Shown here piece by piece: positions 17,681 to 27,332 of a stretch of DNA of 64,000 nucleotides. Below the pieces are notes generated by a model. It was not told the origin of the DNA, did not search any database, and worked only from the letters and a program-made list of their open reading frames with translations. Both the position numbers and the translations under genes were made by a program. Every line of letters starts with the position of its first letter. Position 1 is the stretch's first letter. The stretch spans positions 973,501-1,037,500 of the forward strand of contig NZ_CP039904.1 of assembly GCF_005221385.1 (NCBI RefSeq), given 5' to 3'. This stretch comes from Agrobacterium tumefaciens. Lineage in GTDB: Bacteria; Pseudomonadota; Alphaproteobacteria; Rhizobiales; Rhizobiaceae.

Positions 17681-19204
17681 TCAGATTGCCTTCAAGCGTT
17701 CCCCTGCAATGTCTCCGATATAGTCCTCGAGCCCGCGCACCTCTTCAGGGGTGAAAAAAAGCCCCTGTTTGGTGCGGCGCCAGAGAATATCCTCCGCCGT
17801 CAGCGCCCATTCCCGCGCCATCAGCCAGCGGACCTCAGCCTCATAAAGCGTGCCGCCGAAATGACGGCCCAGTGCCGCCTTCTCTGCCGCTTTGCCGATT
17901 ATCGCCGCCGCATCCGTCCCGTAACAGCGGACTAGCCGCTTGGCGTGACGCTCATCGAGGAAGGGATAACGTGACCGAAGGGTCGTAACCTCGCCGGCAT
18001 AGGCCTCAGCCCCGAAATTTCCACCCGGCAAATGCGAGCCTGCCGTCCATGGCGCGCCCTTTTCCCCCAGCGCATCGCCTATTTTTTCAAGAGCATGTTC
18101 GGCAAGCCGCCGATAGGTGGTGAGCTTGCCGCCGAAAATATTGAGAAGCGGCGCTTCGCCTTCCGCCCCTTCGGTTTTCAGCACATAGTCGCGCGTCGCC
18201 TCCTGCGCTTTCGACGCACCGTCGTCGAACAGCGGCCGCACGCCGGAATAGGTCCAGACGATATCGTCCTGCGTCACCGGCTCGGCAAAATATTCGCTGG
18301 CCGCGCTGCAAAGATAGCTGATTTCCTCCGCGGTGATCTTAACAGCGCGGGGGTCGGCGGTATAGTCGCGATCCGTCGTGCCGATCAGCGTAAAATCCTG
18401 TTCGTAAGGGATGGCGAAGATGATGCGCCCGTCCGGATTCTGAAAAAAATAGGCGCGCGGATCGGCAAACTTCTTGCGCACGATGATATGGCTGCCCTGC
18501 ACGAGGCGAACATTGTGGACATTATTTTTGCCGAATGTCGAAGACAGGACCTTGTCCACCCAGGGGCCGGCGGCATTCACCAGCATGCGGGCCCGATAGG
18601 TCGCGTTTTCCCCGGCAGCACTTCTCGTTTCAACCCGCCAGAAGGCGCCTTCGCGTCGCGCTGAAACCACCTGCGTACGATTGAGGATCAGAGCACCGCG
18701 CTCGGCGGCATCGCGGGCGTTCAGCACCACAAGCCGGGCATCGTCCACCCAGCCGTCGGAATATTCGAAAGCGCGCGCAAAAATCGGCTTCAACGGTTTT
18801 CCGGCGGGATCCCGGCGCAGATCGAGTGAACGGGTCGCGGGCAGAAGCTTGCGGCCGCCGAGGTGATCATAAAGAAAAAGTCCGAGACGCACGAGCCAGG
18901 CCGGACGCACGCCACCCTTCTGGAACGGCAGAACGAAACGCATGGGCCAGATGATGTGCGGCGCCATGGCCCACAGCACCTCGCGTTCCATCAGCGCTTC
19001 GCGCACCAGACGAAACTCGTAATGTTCAAGATAACGCAAACCGCCATGGATGAGCTTGGTCGCGGCGGACGAGGTGCCGGAGGCAAAATCATTCATTTCC
19101 GCGAGTGCAACGGAGTAACCCCTGCCAACGGCGTCACGCGCAATGCCGCAGCCATTGATGCCGCCGCCGATCACGAAAATATCGTGGATTGCCTCGTCAG
19201 ACAT
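17681..19204 (-). CDS. glpD: Glycerol-3-phosphate dehydrogenase, aerobic FAD type
   Basis: A 507-aa membrane-associated flavoprotein that oxidises glycerol-3-phosphate to dihydroxyacetone phosphate and passes electrons to quinone. The FAD-binding Rossmann start is DIFVIGGGINGCGIARDA (residues 8-25). The family motif FASGTSSAATKLIHGGLRYLE (split as FASGTSSAATKL and IHGGLRYLE) is at about 41-61. The C-terminal domain has WLMAREWALTAEDILWRRTK. Length matches E. coli GlpD (501 aa). It follows glpR by 107 bp and is preceded by a cluster of predicted GlpR half-sites. Confidence 0.95.
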   Translation of the reverse strand: MSDEAIHDIFVIGGGINGCGIARDAVGRGYSVALAEMNDFASGTSSAATKLIHGGLRYLEHYEFRLVREALMEREVLWAMAPHIIWPMRFVLPFQKGGVRPAWLVRLGLFLYDHLGGRKLLPATRSLDLRRDPAGKPLKPIFARAFEYSDGWVDDARLVVLNARDAAERGALILNRTQVVSARREGAFWRVETRSAAGENATYRARMLVNAAGPWVDKVLSSTFGKNNVHNVRLVQGSHIIVRKKFADPRAYFFQNPDGRIIFAIPYEQDFTLIGTTDRDYTADPRAVKITAEEISYLCSAASEYFAEPVTQDDIVWTYSGVRPLFDDGASKAQEATRDYVLKTEGAEGEAPLLNIFGGKLTTYRRLAEHALEKIGDALGEKGAPWTAGSHLPGGNFGAEAYAGEVTTLRSRYPFLDERHAKRLVRCYGTDAAAIIGKAAEKAALGRHFGGTLYEAEVRWLMAREWALTAEDILWRRTKQGLFFTPEEVRGLEDYIGDIAGERLKAI

Positions 19205-19265
19205 GAATTCTCCCGCGCTTTCATCGACGCTCTCCTCATCGATATATTGAAAGCACGATCATCTA

Positions 19266-19297
19266 ATTCGAAGACAAAACGAATGTCAAACGAAATT
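19266..19297. promoter_or_regulatory. Predicted GlpR operator upstream of glpD
   Basis: The core CGAA recurs three times in 32 bp (TTCGAA, AAAACGAA, AAACGAA) at 10-11 bp intervals, one helical turn apart. DeoR-type GlpR proteins bind such repeats. The same core forms an inverted repeat ahead of glpR. Confidence 0.5.
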
Positions 19298-19311
19298 CCA
19301 ATGGTGCAGGA

Positions 19312-20085
19312 TTAGGTCTCCCGCGCCTCAGTTTCAATCAGCCGAACGTCGTGATCGGCACAGATGGAACGGATCGAATCGACCGGACAATGATCGGTAA
19401 TAAAGGTATGCACCTGCGAAAGATGGCCAATACGCACCGGGGCCGTGCGCTCGAATTTGAGCGAATCCGACACCAGAATGACATGGCGGGCATTGGAAAT
19501 GATCGCCTGCGCGACTTTGACCTCGCGAAAATCGAAATCCAGCAGCGCGCCGTCCTCATCGATGGCCGAAACGCCGATGACGGCGAAATCGACCTTGAAC
19601 TGGCGGATGAAATCGACGGCCGCCTCACCGACGATACCACCATCGGAACCGCGAACGACGCCGCCCGCAATCACCACTTCAATGCCGGGAAAAACTCGCA
19701 ACCTGTTGGCAACATTGATATTGTTGGTGATGACCATTAATTCGTGGTGGTCCGCCAGCGCTTCGCCCACCGACTCGGTCGTCGTACCGATATTGATGAA
19801 GAGCGACGAATTGTTGGGGATGAGGGCAGCAGCAGCGGCACCGATCGCCTGTTTTTCGACAGAAGCAATCGCCCGTCGCGCCTCGTATTTGACGTTTTCA
19901 TTGCCGCTTGGAAATAGTGCGCCGCCATGGATGCGCGTCAGCACCCTGGTATCGCAGAGATCGTTCAGGTCCTTGCGGATAGTCTGGGGGGTCACCGAAA
20001 AGCGCGCCGCCAGCTCGTCGACCAGCACCCGCCCGTTCGCTTTCGCCAGTGCAACGATTTCATCCTGACGCGGTGTGAGCAGCAT
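19312..20085 (-). CDS. glpR: DeoR-family repressor of the glycerol operon
   Basis: A 257-aa regulator. The DeoR helix-turn-helix is at residues 6-57 (RQDEIVALAKANGRVLVDELA, read as RQDEIVALAKANG and RVLVDELA, then FSVTPQTIRKDLNDL). The C-terminal sugar-phosphate sensor domain contains NNSSLFINIGTTTESVGEAL and the AVIGVSAIDEDGALLDFD segment. In the E. coli relative, glycerol-3-phosphate releases the repressor. It heads the glp cluster and sits behind its own predicted inverted operator, so autoregulation is likely. Confidence 0.9.
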   Translation of the reverse strand: MLLTPRQDEIVALAKANGRVLVDELAARFSVTPQTIRKDLNDLCDTRVLTRIHGGALFPSGNENVKYEARRAIASVEKQAIGAAAAALIPNNSSLFINIGTTTESVGEALADHHELMVITNNINVANRLRVFPGIEVVIAGGVVRGSDGGIVGEAAVDFIRQFKVDFAVIGVSAIDEDGALLDFDFREVKVAQAIISNARHVILVSDSLKFERTAPVRIGHLSQVHTFITDHCPVDSIRSICADHDVRLIETEARET

Positions 20086-20107
20086 TTCACCCTCCCTCCT
20101 CTTTCAA

Positions 20108-20139
20108 TTTTTTCGTTTTATTGAAGAGCGAACGAAAAA
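20108..20139. promoter_or_regulatory. Predicted GlpR operator upstream of glpR
   Basis: Inverted repeat TTTTTCGTT ... AACGAAAAA, with the arms separated by about 12 bp, 23 bp before the glpR start codon. It shares the CGAA/TTCG core with the repeats ahead of glpD. Confidence 0.55.
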
Positions 20140-20225
20140 CCAATGTCAAGGGAAGGTTTGTAGCGGTGAGTTCTACCTGTCTGCGAATATGCCTGAAACA
20201 TGCACCGGCGTCGCACGCAAACTTA

Positions 20226-21665
20226 TTAGCCGGCCTTCTTAGCCATCATCGAGGCACCCCCCTGCATATCGATACCGGCGAATCCAGAAGACGCGGCGCC
20301 GAACGCATCGCCGATACCGATCAGGACAGGTTCGTTCACGCCTAGCCTCTCGACCGCCGCAGCCAATTGCGCGAGTGAACCGCACCAGCGCTGTTCATTC
20401 GCCCGGCTGACGGAAATCATCACCGCAACGGGCGTCGAGGCGGGCATGCCGTTAGCGAGCAGGGAGGACTGGATATCTGCTGCGGTTCGGCCGCCCATAT
20501 AAAAAACAGTGGTCACGGCGGGATTGGAGAGCGATGCCCAGTCAATATTCTCCGGTAACTTTCCCTGCCGCGAATGACCGGTGACGAAGCGGACAGACTG
20601 GGCATGGTCGCGATGCGTCAGGGAGATGCCGAGGCGCGAGGCCATGGCGCTCGCGGCGGTGATCCCCGGCACAACATCGACCGGGATATTTTCGGCTTCC
20701 AGCGCCGCGATCTCCTCGCCGGCGCGCCCGAAAATCATGGGGTCGCCGGATTTCAGCCGCACCACCCGTTTGCCAGCCTTGGCAAGGCGGATCATCATGT
20801 CGTTAATGTCTTCCTGCTTGCAGCTTTCCCGGCCGCCGCGCTTGCCGACCAGCATGCGCTTCGCCTCCCGCCGCGCCAGTTCCAGCACCTCCGCTGACAC
20901 AAGATCGTCGAATAAGATGACATCGGCGGCCTGCAGGGCGCGAACCGCTTTCAAAGTCAGAAGCTCGGCGTCACCCGGCCCGGCACCCACGAGCGTTACA
21001 AGTCCGCGCCCTGAGCCCATGCGCGCGGCCTGCGCTCCGATATCCGTCAGCAGCCTTTCTTCGCTGCTCTCATCCAGCCTTTCGGTAAACGCCCGGTCGA
21101 CGAATTTTTCCCAGAAAGATCGCCGCGACGGGCCGGGCGCGAGTTGCAGATTGACGCGATCGCGGATCGTCTGGGCAAGTGCCCCCCAATCCTTCAGGGC
21201 CAGCGGCAGCAACGTCTCGATGCGCCGGCGGATGGCCTGCGCCAGAATGGGTGCGGCGCCATCGGTGGAAATCGACACCACCACCGGCGAGCGATTGACG
21301 ATGGACCCGAACTGGAACTGGCAGAATTCCGGCTTGTCGATGACGTTGACGGGCACGCCCGCCGTGCGGGCGGTATTGTAAAATTTCTCAGCCTCCTCGT
21401 CGGTTTCGCAATCCGCCAGCGCCAGCTCGACGCCTTCGAAAATATCCGGACCCCACGGACGATCATGCCATGTGAGCATCGGGCTTCTTGAGACGAGCGC
21501 GGCAAAGCTTTCCGAAAGCTCGTTCTCCTCGCAATAGAGACGAAGTTCCGCCCCGCAAGCCAGCAGCAGCTCCGCCTTCCAGGCGGCCCCTTCCGATCCG
21601 CCCACCAGCACCACGCATTTGCCCTCAAGCCCCCAGAAGATTGGCAGCTTGGCTAATCTTTCCAT
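20226..21665 (-). CDS. cysG: Siroheme synthase (precorrin-2 dehydrogenase/ferrochelatase fused to uroporphyrinogen-III methyltransferase)
   Basis: A 479-aa bifunctional enzyme that makes siroheme, the cofactor of the nitrite reductase encoded upstream. The N-terminal domain has a Rossmann strand VVLVGGSEGAAWKAELLL and the VISTDGAAPILAQAIRRRIE helix of CysG-type dehydrogenases. The C-terminal SUMT domain starts at VTLVGAGPGDAELLT and has VVRLKSGDPMIFGRAGEE and VVPGITAASAMASRLGISLTH (split). Two starts are possible. Met at 21704 would overlap nasA by 29 bp; Met at 21665, 10 bp after nasA, gives the usual N-terminus MERLAKLPIFW and is chosen. Last gene of the nitrate operon. Confidence 0.92.
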   Translation of the reverse strand: MERLAKLPIFWGLEGKCVVLVGGSEGAAWKAELLLACGAELRLYCEENELSESFAALVSRSPMLTWHDRPWGPDIFEGVELALADCETDEEAEKFYNTARTAGVPVNVIDKPEFCQFQFGSIVNRSPVVVSISTDGAAPILAQAIRRRIETLLPLALKDWGALAQTIRDRVNLQLAPGPSRRSFWEKFVDRAFTERLDESSEERLLTDIGAQAARMGSGRGLVTLVGAGPGDAELLTLKAVRALQAADVILFDDLVSAEVLELARREAKRMLVGKRGGRESCKQEDINDMMIRLAKAGKRVVRLKSGDPMIFGRAGEEIAALEAENIPVDVVPGITAASAMASRLGISLTHRDHAQSVRFVTGHSRQGKLPENIDWASLSNPAVTTVFYMGGRTAADIQSSLLANGMPASTPVAVMISVSRANEQRWCGSLAQLAAAVERLGVNEPVLIGIGDAFGAASSGFAGIDMQGGASMMAKKAG

Positions 21666-21675
21666 ACGGGCCGGT

Positions 21676-24324
21676 TCATTCCGCTGCGGTTTTAAGGCAT
21701 CCATCGATGATCCCCCTGATTTCGGCGCGGCAGGAGCCGCAATTGGTTCCGGCGTTCAGCGCCTTGCCGATGGCTTCGACGCTGTGACAACCATCGCGGA
21801 TGGCGGCCGTGATCTGGTTCACCCCGACGTTAAAGCAGGAGCAGACGGTGGCGCCCGGATCGGCGCGGCCGGCACCGGGGCGACCGGCAACCAGCGCAAA
21901 ACGCATGCGCAGATCCTCATGGCGCTCGGCAAGCTGCGAGATCGCCCAGTTGCGGGCGACGGCCACCGGTTGATTGGCAATGAACAGCGCTGCCAAGAGG
22001 GTCTCACCATCGAAAAAGGCAAGCCGCAGATCACCCGTCTGCCGGTCGCTGTAACCGAGCGGCTCGACCCTGACATCGATGCCGAAAACCTGCCGCGCCC
22101 AGAGCGTCCAGTCCTGCGGTTCTTCCTCGAAGGCCAACTCCATGCGATAGCCGCCGTCCGCCTTGGCGATGGCCCAATAGGCACAGTCCGGTGCATTGGG
22201 TCGGGTGCGGGAAATGGCGAAGCCATAGGCCTTTGCCTCGAAAAGCCTTGCCTTCACCGCAACATTTTTCGAAGCAGGTTGGCCGGAGTGCGGATCCGTG
22301 ACCGGCGCAACAACCACATCTATGCGCGCCCGCGAGGCGAATTGGTCGTTCCAGTGCATCGGCGCAAAGACCGATCCACGCGCCTGCCTTTCGCTCACCA
22401 GTGCGCGCAGCAGAACCTTGCCGTAGGGGCTTTCCAGTTCCACCAGATCGGCACTTTCTATCCCCAACATCTGCGCATCACGCGGGTGAAGTTCGGCGAA
22501 AGGCTCGGCGATATGGGCGGTCAGCCGCGCACTTTTGCCGGTGCGGGTCATGGTGTGCCATTGGTCGCGAATGCGGCCGGTATTGAGCGTCAGCGGATAG
22601 TCAGACGAGGTCCTGGAGGTTTCCGGCAAGACGGTGGCGATGAACCGCGCCTTGCCGTCAGCATGGTAAAAACGACCATTCGCAAAAAAGCGGGTAACGA
22701 CGGCCTCACCGGGCCCGGCTTTGGGCCATTGAAAGGGCGCCATCGCATCGTAGGAATCGTGCTCGATTCCACTGATATCGAAATCCCGGCTACCCGCATT
22801 CTCGAAACCGGAAAGGGCCGCATGTTCGGCGAAAATCTCCGGTGGCTGGCCATAAGCAAAAGCAGCGTCGAAACCCATGCGCCGGCCCACTTCCGCCATC
22901 TGCCACCAGTCGGCCCTGGCTTCGCCGGGCACAGGGAGAAAACCGCGCTGACGGGAAATGCGCCGTTCGGAATTGGTCACCGTGCCGTTCTTTTCGCCCC
23001 AGCCGAGCGAGGGTAGGAGGACATGGGCATGGCGGGCAGTATCGGTATTGGCCGTAACATCGGACACCACGACGAAAGGACAAGCCTTGATCGCCGCTTC
23101 GACGGCGCCAGCATCCGGCATCGAGACGACGGGGTTGGTGGCCATGATCCACAGCGCCTTGATGTGGCCATCGGCCACGGCCCGGAACATGTCCACGGCC
23201 TTCAGACCCGGTTTTCGCGCAATCGCAGGCGACGCCCAGAAGCGCTGCACGCGGTCGCGATCTTCAGCGTTTTCGATGGCCATATGGGCGGCCAGCATGT
23301 TGGCGAGCCCGCCAACTTCGCGCCCACCCATGGCGTTCGGCTGGCCAGTCAGCGAAAACGGCCCCATGCCCGGCCGGCCGATGCGGCCGGTGGCGAGGTG
23401 GCAATTGATGATGGCATTGACCTTGTCGGTGCCGCTCTCCGACTGGTTGACGCCCTGGCTGTAGCAGGTGACGGTCTTTTCGGTGCGTTCGAACAATTCG
23501 TAAAAGGAAATCAGTTCGGCAATCGTCAGGCCGGTGCCCTCGGCGATCTCCGGCAGGCTGCGCTCATCTGCGGCCTGCACAGCGGCGTCGAAGCCGGCCG
23601 TGTGGTTTTGAACGTAAGCATTATCGATGGCGGAACTGCCGGAGAGATGCGCAAGCAGACCGGTAAACAGCGCCACATCCCCATCCGGGCGGATGGCGAG
23701 GTGCATGTCGGCAATATCGGCACTCATCGTCCGGCGCGGATCGATGACGACGACCTTCATCTCCGGCCGCGCCGTCTTCGCCGCCGCCAGCCTCTGGTAG
23801 AGAACGGGGTGACACCAGGCGAGATTGGAACCGGTGAGGATCACCAGATCGGCAAGTTCCATATCCTCGTAGGTGCCCGGCACCGTATCGGCTCCGAAGG
23901 CACGACGATGGCCCGCGACCGAAGACGACATGCAGAGCCTTGAATTCGTATCGATATTGGCCGAACCGATGAAACCCTTCATCAGCTTGTTGGCAAGGTA
24001 ATAATCCTCCGTCAGCAATTGGCCGGAGACGTAGAAGGCGACCGAATCAGGGCCATGCTCAGCAATAGCCTGAGAGAAACGGGAAGCGACGAGATCGAGC
24101 GCTTCGTCCCATGCCGCCCGCCTCCCAGCGATTTCGGGATGGAGCAGGCGTCCTTCGAGATCGATGGTTTCGGCCAGAGCCGAACCTTTGGAGCACAGCC
24201 GGCCAAAATTGGCGGGGTGATCCTGATCGCCCCTGACGGAGACCGCGCCATCGTCGTTGACGGTGGCGATGACGCCGCAGCCGACGCCGCAATAGGGACA
24301 GGTGGTTTTGGTTTCAACGGGCAC
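21676..24324 (-). CDS. nasA: Assimilatory nitrate reductase, catalytic subunit
   Basis: An 882-aa cytoplasmic molybdopterin enzyme that reduces nitrate to nitrite. The N-terminal [4Fe-4S] ligands are CPYCGVGCGV plus the later Cys in GRLCSKG. Molybdopterin-binding segments include SRLCMSSSVAGHRRAFGAD and the C-terminal dinucleotide-binding LNTGRIRDQWHTMTRTG. The last 60 residues form a BFD-like [2Fe-2S] domain with Cys in VCSCFNVG and NCGSCRAEI, as in the Klebsiella/Paracoccus NasA or NasC type that receives electrons directly. No Tat signal is present, consistent with assimilation. It lies between nirD and cysG. Confidence 0.94.
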   Translation of the reverse strand: MPVETKTTCPYCGVGCGVIATVNDDGAVSVRGDQDHPANFGRLCSKGSALAETIDLEGRLLHPEIAGRRAAWDEALDLVASRFSQAIAEHGPDSVAFYVSGQLLTEDYYLANKLMKGFIGSANIDTNSRLCMSSSVAGHRRAFGADTVPGTYEDMELADLVILTGSNLAWCHPVLYQRLAAAKTARPEMKVVVIDPRRTMSADIADMHLAIRPDGDVALFTGLLAHLSGSSAIDNAYVQNHTAGFDAAVQAADERSLPEIAEGTGLTIAELISFYELFERTEKTVTCYSQGVNQSESGTDKVNAIINCHLATGRIGRPGMGPFSLTGQPNAMGGREVGGLANMLAAHMAIENAEDRDRVQRFWASPAIARKPGLKAVDMFRAVADGHIKALWIMATNPVVSMPDAGAVEAAIKACPFVVVSDVTANTDTARHAHVLLPSLGWGEKNGTVTNSERRISRQRGFLPVPGEARADWWQMAEVGRRMGFDAAFAYGQPPEIFAEHAALSGFENAGSRDFDISGIEHDSYDAMAPFQWPKAGPGEAVVTRFFANGRFYHADGKARFIATVLPETSRTSSDYPLTLNTGRIRDQWHTMTRTGKSARLTAHIAEPFAELHPRDAQMLGIESADLVELESPYGKVLLRALVSERQARGSVFAPMHWNDQFASRARIDVVVAPVTDPHSGQPASKNVAVKARLFEAKAYGFAISRTRPNAPDCAYWAIAKADGGYRMELAFEEEPQDWTLWARQVFGIDVRVEPLGYSDRQTGDLRLAFFDGETLLAALFIANQPVAVARNWAISQLAERHEDLRMRFALVAGRPGAGRADPGATVCSCFNVGVNQITAAIRDGCHSVEAIGKALNAGTNCGSCRAEIRGIIDGCLKTAAE

Positions 24325-24351
24325 AGGTTTGCCCTCTCAGTGCGTGACGCT

Positions 24352-24519
24352 TACCCCCCTCTGTCCTGCCGGACATCTCCCCCTCAAGGGGGGAGATCGA
24401 CAAGCGGAAGGCTCCTCGTTCCCTCTCCACCGGCAACAACACCGGTTGTGAATGGAAGTTTGTGCAGCGATCAATCTCCCCCCTTGAGGGGGAGATGCCC
24501 GGCAGGGCAGAGGGGGGTA
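24352..24519. repeat. RIME-like palindromic element, copy 1
   Basis: A 168-bp element. Outer arms of about 46 bp are inverted (TACCCCCCTCTG at the left end, CAGAGGGGGGTA at the right end), and each arm contains its own hairpin ATCTCCCCCTC-AAGGGGGGAGAT. Resembles the Rhizobium intergenic mosaic elements. It fills the nasA-nirD gap inside the nitrate operon. A second copy is at 60430-60570. Confidence 0.8.
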
Positions 24520-24538
24520 TCATCGCCGCCATCGCAAT

Positions 24539-24883
24539 TCACTCCGCCGCAATCATCAGGGTTTCAAGCGCAATTGAGAGCCGTCCATGCATATTGCGGA
24601 CGGGTATGGTCCTCACCTCGCCCTCATCCGCCCCCAGCGCCTTACCTGTCTCCAGAGAAATGACCCAATTGTGCAACGGACACGTCACCGAAGCGCCATG
24701 CACGATGCCCTGGCTCAGAGGGCCGCCCTTGTGCGGGCAATGGTCTTCAATGGCGAAGACCTGATTTTCCGCCGTGCGGAATACAGCGATCTTGCCCATT
24801 GGCGTTTTCACACACCGCGCGCCGCGCAGGGGAATATCGGAGATATCGCCAATATCGATCCAGTTGCTGTCCATCGTTCTCAC
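24539..24883 (-). CDS. nirD: Nitrite reductase small subunit
   Basis: A 114-aa Rieske-fold protein that pairs with NirB to reduce nitrite to ammonium. The Rieske ligand pattern is intact: CPHKGGPLSQG (C-x-H) and CPLHNWVIS (C-x2-H). Some NirD proteins have lost these ligands, so this copy may still bind a [2Fe-2S] cluster. Its start overlaps the nirB stop by 4 bp (ATGA). A RIME-like repeat separates it from nasA downstream. Confidence 0.93.
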   Translation of the reverse strand: MRTMDSNWIDIGDISDIPLRGARCVKTPMGKIAVFRTAENQVFAIEDHCPHKGGPLSQGIVHGASVTCPLHNWVISLETGKALGADEGEVRTIPVRNMHGRLSIALETLMIAAE

Positions 24884-27327
24884 TCCGCTGCCTGATTGAA
24901 ACCGATTGCCGCCATGGGCCTGAATTCGTGCTTGTCATGGCCGGATACGCGTTCCGACCAGGGGTCGACCTGCGCGAATTTCTGGCTGAAAACGAAGCGG
25001 TCGAAATAGGCACGGCGTTTTCCGGCATCGTCCATGATCTGGCGGCGAACCTCGTCGTAGCCGATGCGCTTGGCCCATTTGTAGATGCGCTCGAGATAGC
25101 GCGCCTGTTCACGGTACATCTGGGTCAAAGCCACGATATGCTCCAGTGCTTCGTCCTCGGTCTGGACGAGACCCAGGACTTCCGTGCCCTTGATATCCAG
25201 ACCGGCGGCGCCGGCGAAATGGATCTCGAAACCGGAATCGACGCAGATGACGCCGATATCCTTGCAGGTGGCCTCCGCGCAGTTGCGCGGACAGCCGGAA
25301 ACGGCAAGCTTCAGCTTGGCGGGCGTCCACGAGCCCCACATGAATTTTTCGATGCGGATGCCAAGGCCGGTGGAATCCTGCGTGCCGAAACGGCACCATT
25401 GCTGGCCGACGCAGGTTTTGACCGTGCGCAAACCTTTGGCGTAGGCCTGGCCGGAAATGAACCCGGCCTTGCCGAGATCGGCCCAGACTGCCGGCAAATC
25501 CTCCTTCTCGATGCCGAGAAGATCGATGCGCTGGCCGCCCGTCACCTTCACCATCGGGATTTCGAACTTGTCGACCACATCCGCAATTGCGCGGAGTTCG
25601 GAGGAGGATGTGACGCCGCCCCACATGCGCGGAACGACGGAATAGGTGCCGTCCTTCTGGATATTGGCGTGGACGCGCTCATTGATATAACGCGACTGAT
25701 AATCGTCGGCATATTCGTCCGGGAAATCGCAGACGAGATAATAATTGAGCGCCGGTCGGCATTTGGCGCAGCCGCAGGAGGTTTTCCATTCCAGCTCCTG
25801 CATGACGGCGGGAATGGTCTTCAGACCCTTGGCCTTGATCAGACGACGCACATCGTCATGGCCAAGATCGGTGCATTTGCACATGGGCTGCACGGCGGCA
25901 GGGTTGTAGCTATCGCCCAGTGTCAGCGTCATCAGCTGCTCGACAAGGCCGGTGCAATTGCCGCAGGAGGCGGACGCCTTGGTGTGAGCGCGAACGTCGT
26001 CCAGCGAGGTCAGCCCCTTGGAGGTGATGGTCGAGGTAATCTTACCCTTGCAAACGCCGTTGCAGCCGCAGATTTCCGCATCATCCGGCAAGGCTGCAAC
26101 GGCCGCCATAGGGTCCAGCGGCGACCCTCCCTGATAGGCCTGGCCGAAGATCAGGGTTTCACGCATGGCGGAAATATCGGTCGATTTCTTCATCAGATCG
26201 AAGAACCACGACCCATCCGCCGTCTCACCATAGAGAACCGCGCCGATGATGCGGTTTTCCTTGAGGATCAGGCGCTTGTAGACGCCGGCGGTGGCATCGC
26301 GCAGCACGATTTCCTCGCGGTCGTCGCCTTCTGCGAAATCACCGGCGGAAAACAGGTTGATACCTGTCACCTTCAGTTTGGTATTGGTGACGGAGCCGTG
26401 ATATTCCGCCGAACCGCCGCAAAGCCGGTCGGCGAGCACCCGCGCCGATTCATAAAGCGGCGCAACGAGGCCGTAACACATGCCGCGATGTTCGGCGCAT
26501 TCGCCAAGCGCGTAAATCGAGGCGTCCGACGTCATCATGCCGTCATCCACCACGATGCCGCGATTAACGGCGATGCCGGCTTCCTTCGCAAGGCCGGAGG
26601 CGGGACGGATACCGACCGCCATCACCACCATGTCGCCCTTGATGACACGACCGTCTTCGAGTTCAATGCCCTCGACCTTCTCCTCACCGAGGATGCATTT
26701 GGTGTTGGCCTTGGTGATGATGTCGATGCCGCGTTCGTTCAGCGCCTTTTCCAGGAGATAGGCCGCTGCCGGATCGAGCTGGCGTTCCATGATTGTCGGC
26801 ATCAGATGGATGACAGTAACATCCATGCCCTGACGCTTCAGGCCATAGGCGGCTTCGAGCCCGAGAAGACCTGCGCCGATGACGATGGCGCGGCCCTTAC
26901 CCTCGGCGATCGCAAGCATCTTCGTCACATCGTCGAGATCGCGATAGGCGAGCACGCCGGGCAACTGGTGGCCGGGAACGGGAATGATGAAGGGCAAAGA
27001 GCCGGTGGCGATCACCAGCCTGTCATAGGAAACCGTGATGCCGTTTTCGCTGGTCACGGTCTTCCTGTCACGGTCGATGCCTGTGACCTTTGCGCCCTTG
27101 TGCAGCGTGACATTGTTAGCCGCATACCATTCGTCATTATGAATGACGATGTCTTCATAGCTCTTTTCGCCTGAGAGCACCGGCGAGAGCATGATGCGGT
27201 CGTAATTGACGCGCGGTTCGGCGTTGAAAATGGTGACGTCGTAAAGGCCGGGAGCGGTTTCGAACAGGTTTTCCAGCATGCGCCCCGGCGCCATGCCATT
27301 GCCGATGATGACGAGTTTTTGCGTCAT
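24880..27327 (-). CDS. nirB: Nitrite reductase [NAD(P)H] large subunit
   Basis: An 815-aa cytoplasmic flavoprotein and siroheme enzyme that carries out the six-electron reduction of nitrite to ammonium. The FAD/NAD part begins KLVIIGNGMAPGRMLENL and has VIGAGLLGLEAAYGLKRQG (about residue 148). BFD-like [2Fe-2S] regions are at ICGCNGVCKG ... CGNCTGLV and CKCTD ... CGCAKC. The siroheme/[4Fe-4S] ligands are TCVGQQWCRFG and CPRNCAEATC. The open frame reaches 27396, but the Met at 27327 gives the family N-terminus MTQKLVIIGNG. It follows nrtD by 5 bp. Confidence 0.95.
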   Translation of the reverse strand: MTQKLVIIGNGMAPGRMLENLFETAPGLYDVTIFNAEPRVNYDRIMLSPVLSGEKSYEDIVIHNDEWYAANNVTLHKGAKVTGIDRDRKTVTSENGITVSYDRLVIATGSLPFIIPVPGHQLPGVLAYRDLDDVTKMLAIAEGKGRAIVIGAGLLGLEAAYGLKRQGMDVTVIHLMPTIMERQLDPAAAYLLEKALNERGIDIITKANTKCILGEEKVEGIELEDGRVIKGDMVVMAVGIRPASGLAKEAGIAVNRGIVVDDGMMTSDASIYALGECAEHRGMCYGLVAPLYESARVLADRLCGGSAEYHGSVTNTKLKVTGINLFSAGDFAEGDDREEIVLRDATAGVYKRLILKENRIIGAVLYGETADGSWFFDLMKKSTDISAMRETLIFGQAYQGGSPLDPMAAVAALPDDAEICGCNGVCKGKITSTITSKGLTSLDDVRAHTKASASCGNCTGLVEQLMTLTLGDSYNPAAVQPMCKCTDLGHDDVRRLIKAKGLKTIPAVMQELEWKTSCGCAKCRPALNYYLVCDFPDEYADDYQSRYINERVHANIQKDGTYSVVPRMWGGVTSSSELRAIADVVDKFEIPMVKVTGGQRIDLLGIEKEDLPAVWADLGKAGFISGQAYAKGLRTVKTCVGQQWCRFGTQDSTGLGIRIEKFMWGSWTPAKLKLAVSGCPRNCAEATCKDIGVICVDSGFEIHFAGAAGLDIKGTEVLGLVQTEDEALEHIVALTQMYREQARYLERIYKWAKRIGYDEVRRQIMDDAGKRRAYFDRFVFSQKFAQVDPWSERVSGHDKHEFRPMAAIGFNQAAE

Positions 27328-27332
27328 GGGCG

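Noticed and set aside
24799..27174. A 791-codon open frame on the plus strand
   Set aside because: Antisense to nirB over almost its whole length; no domain recognised. High GC at the third codon position makes such long false frames common here.
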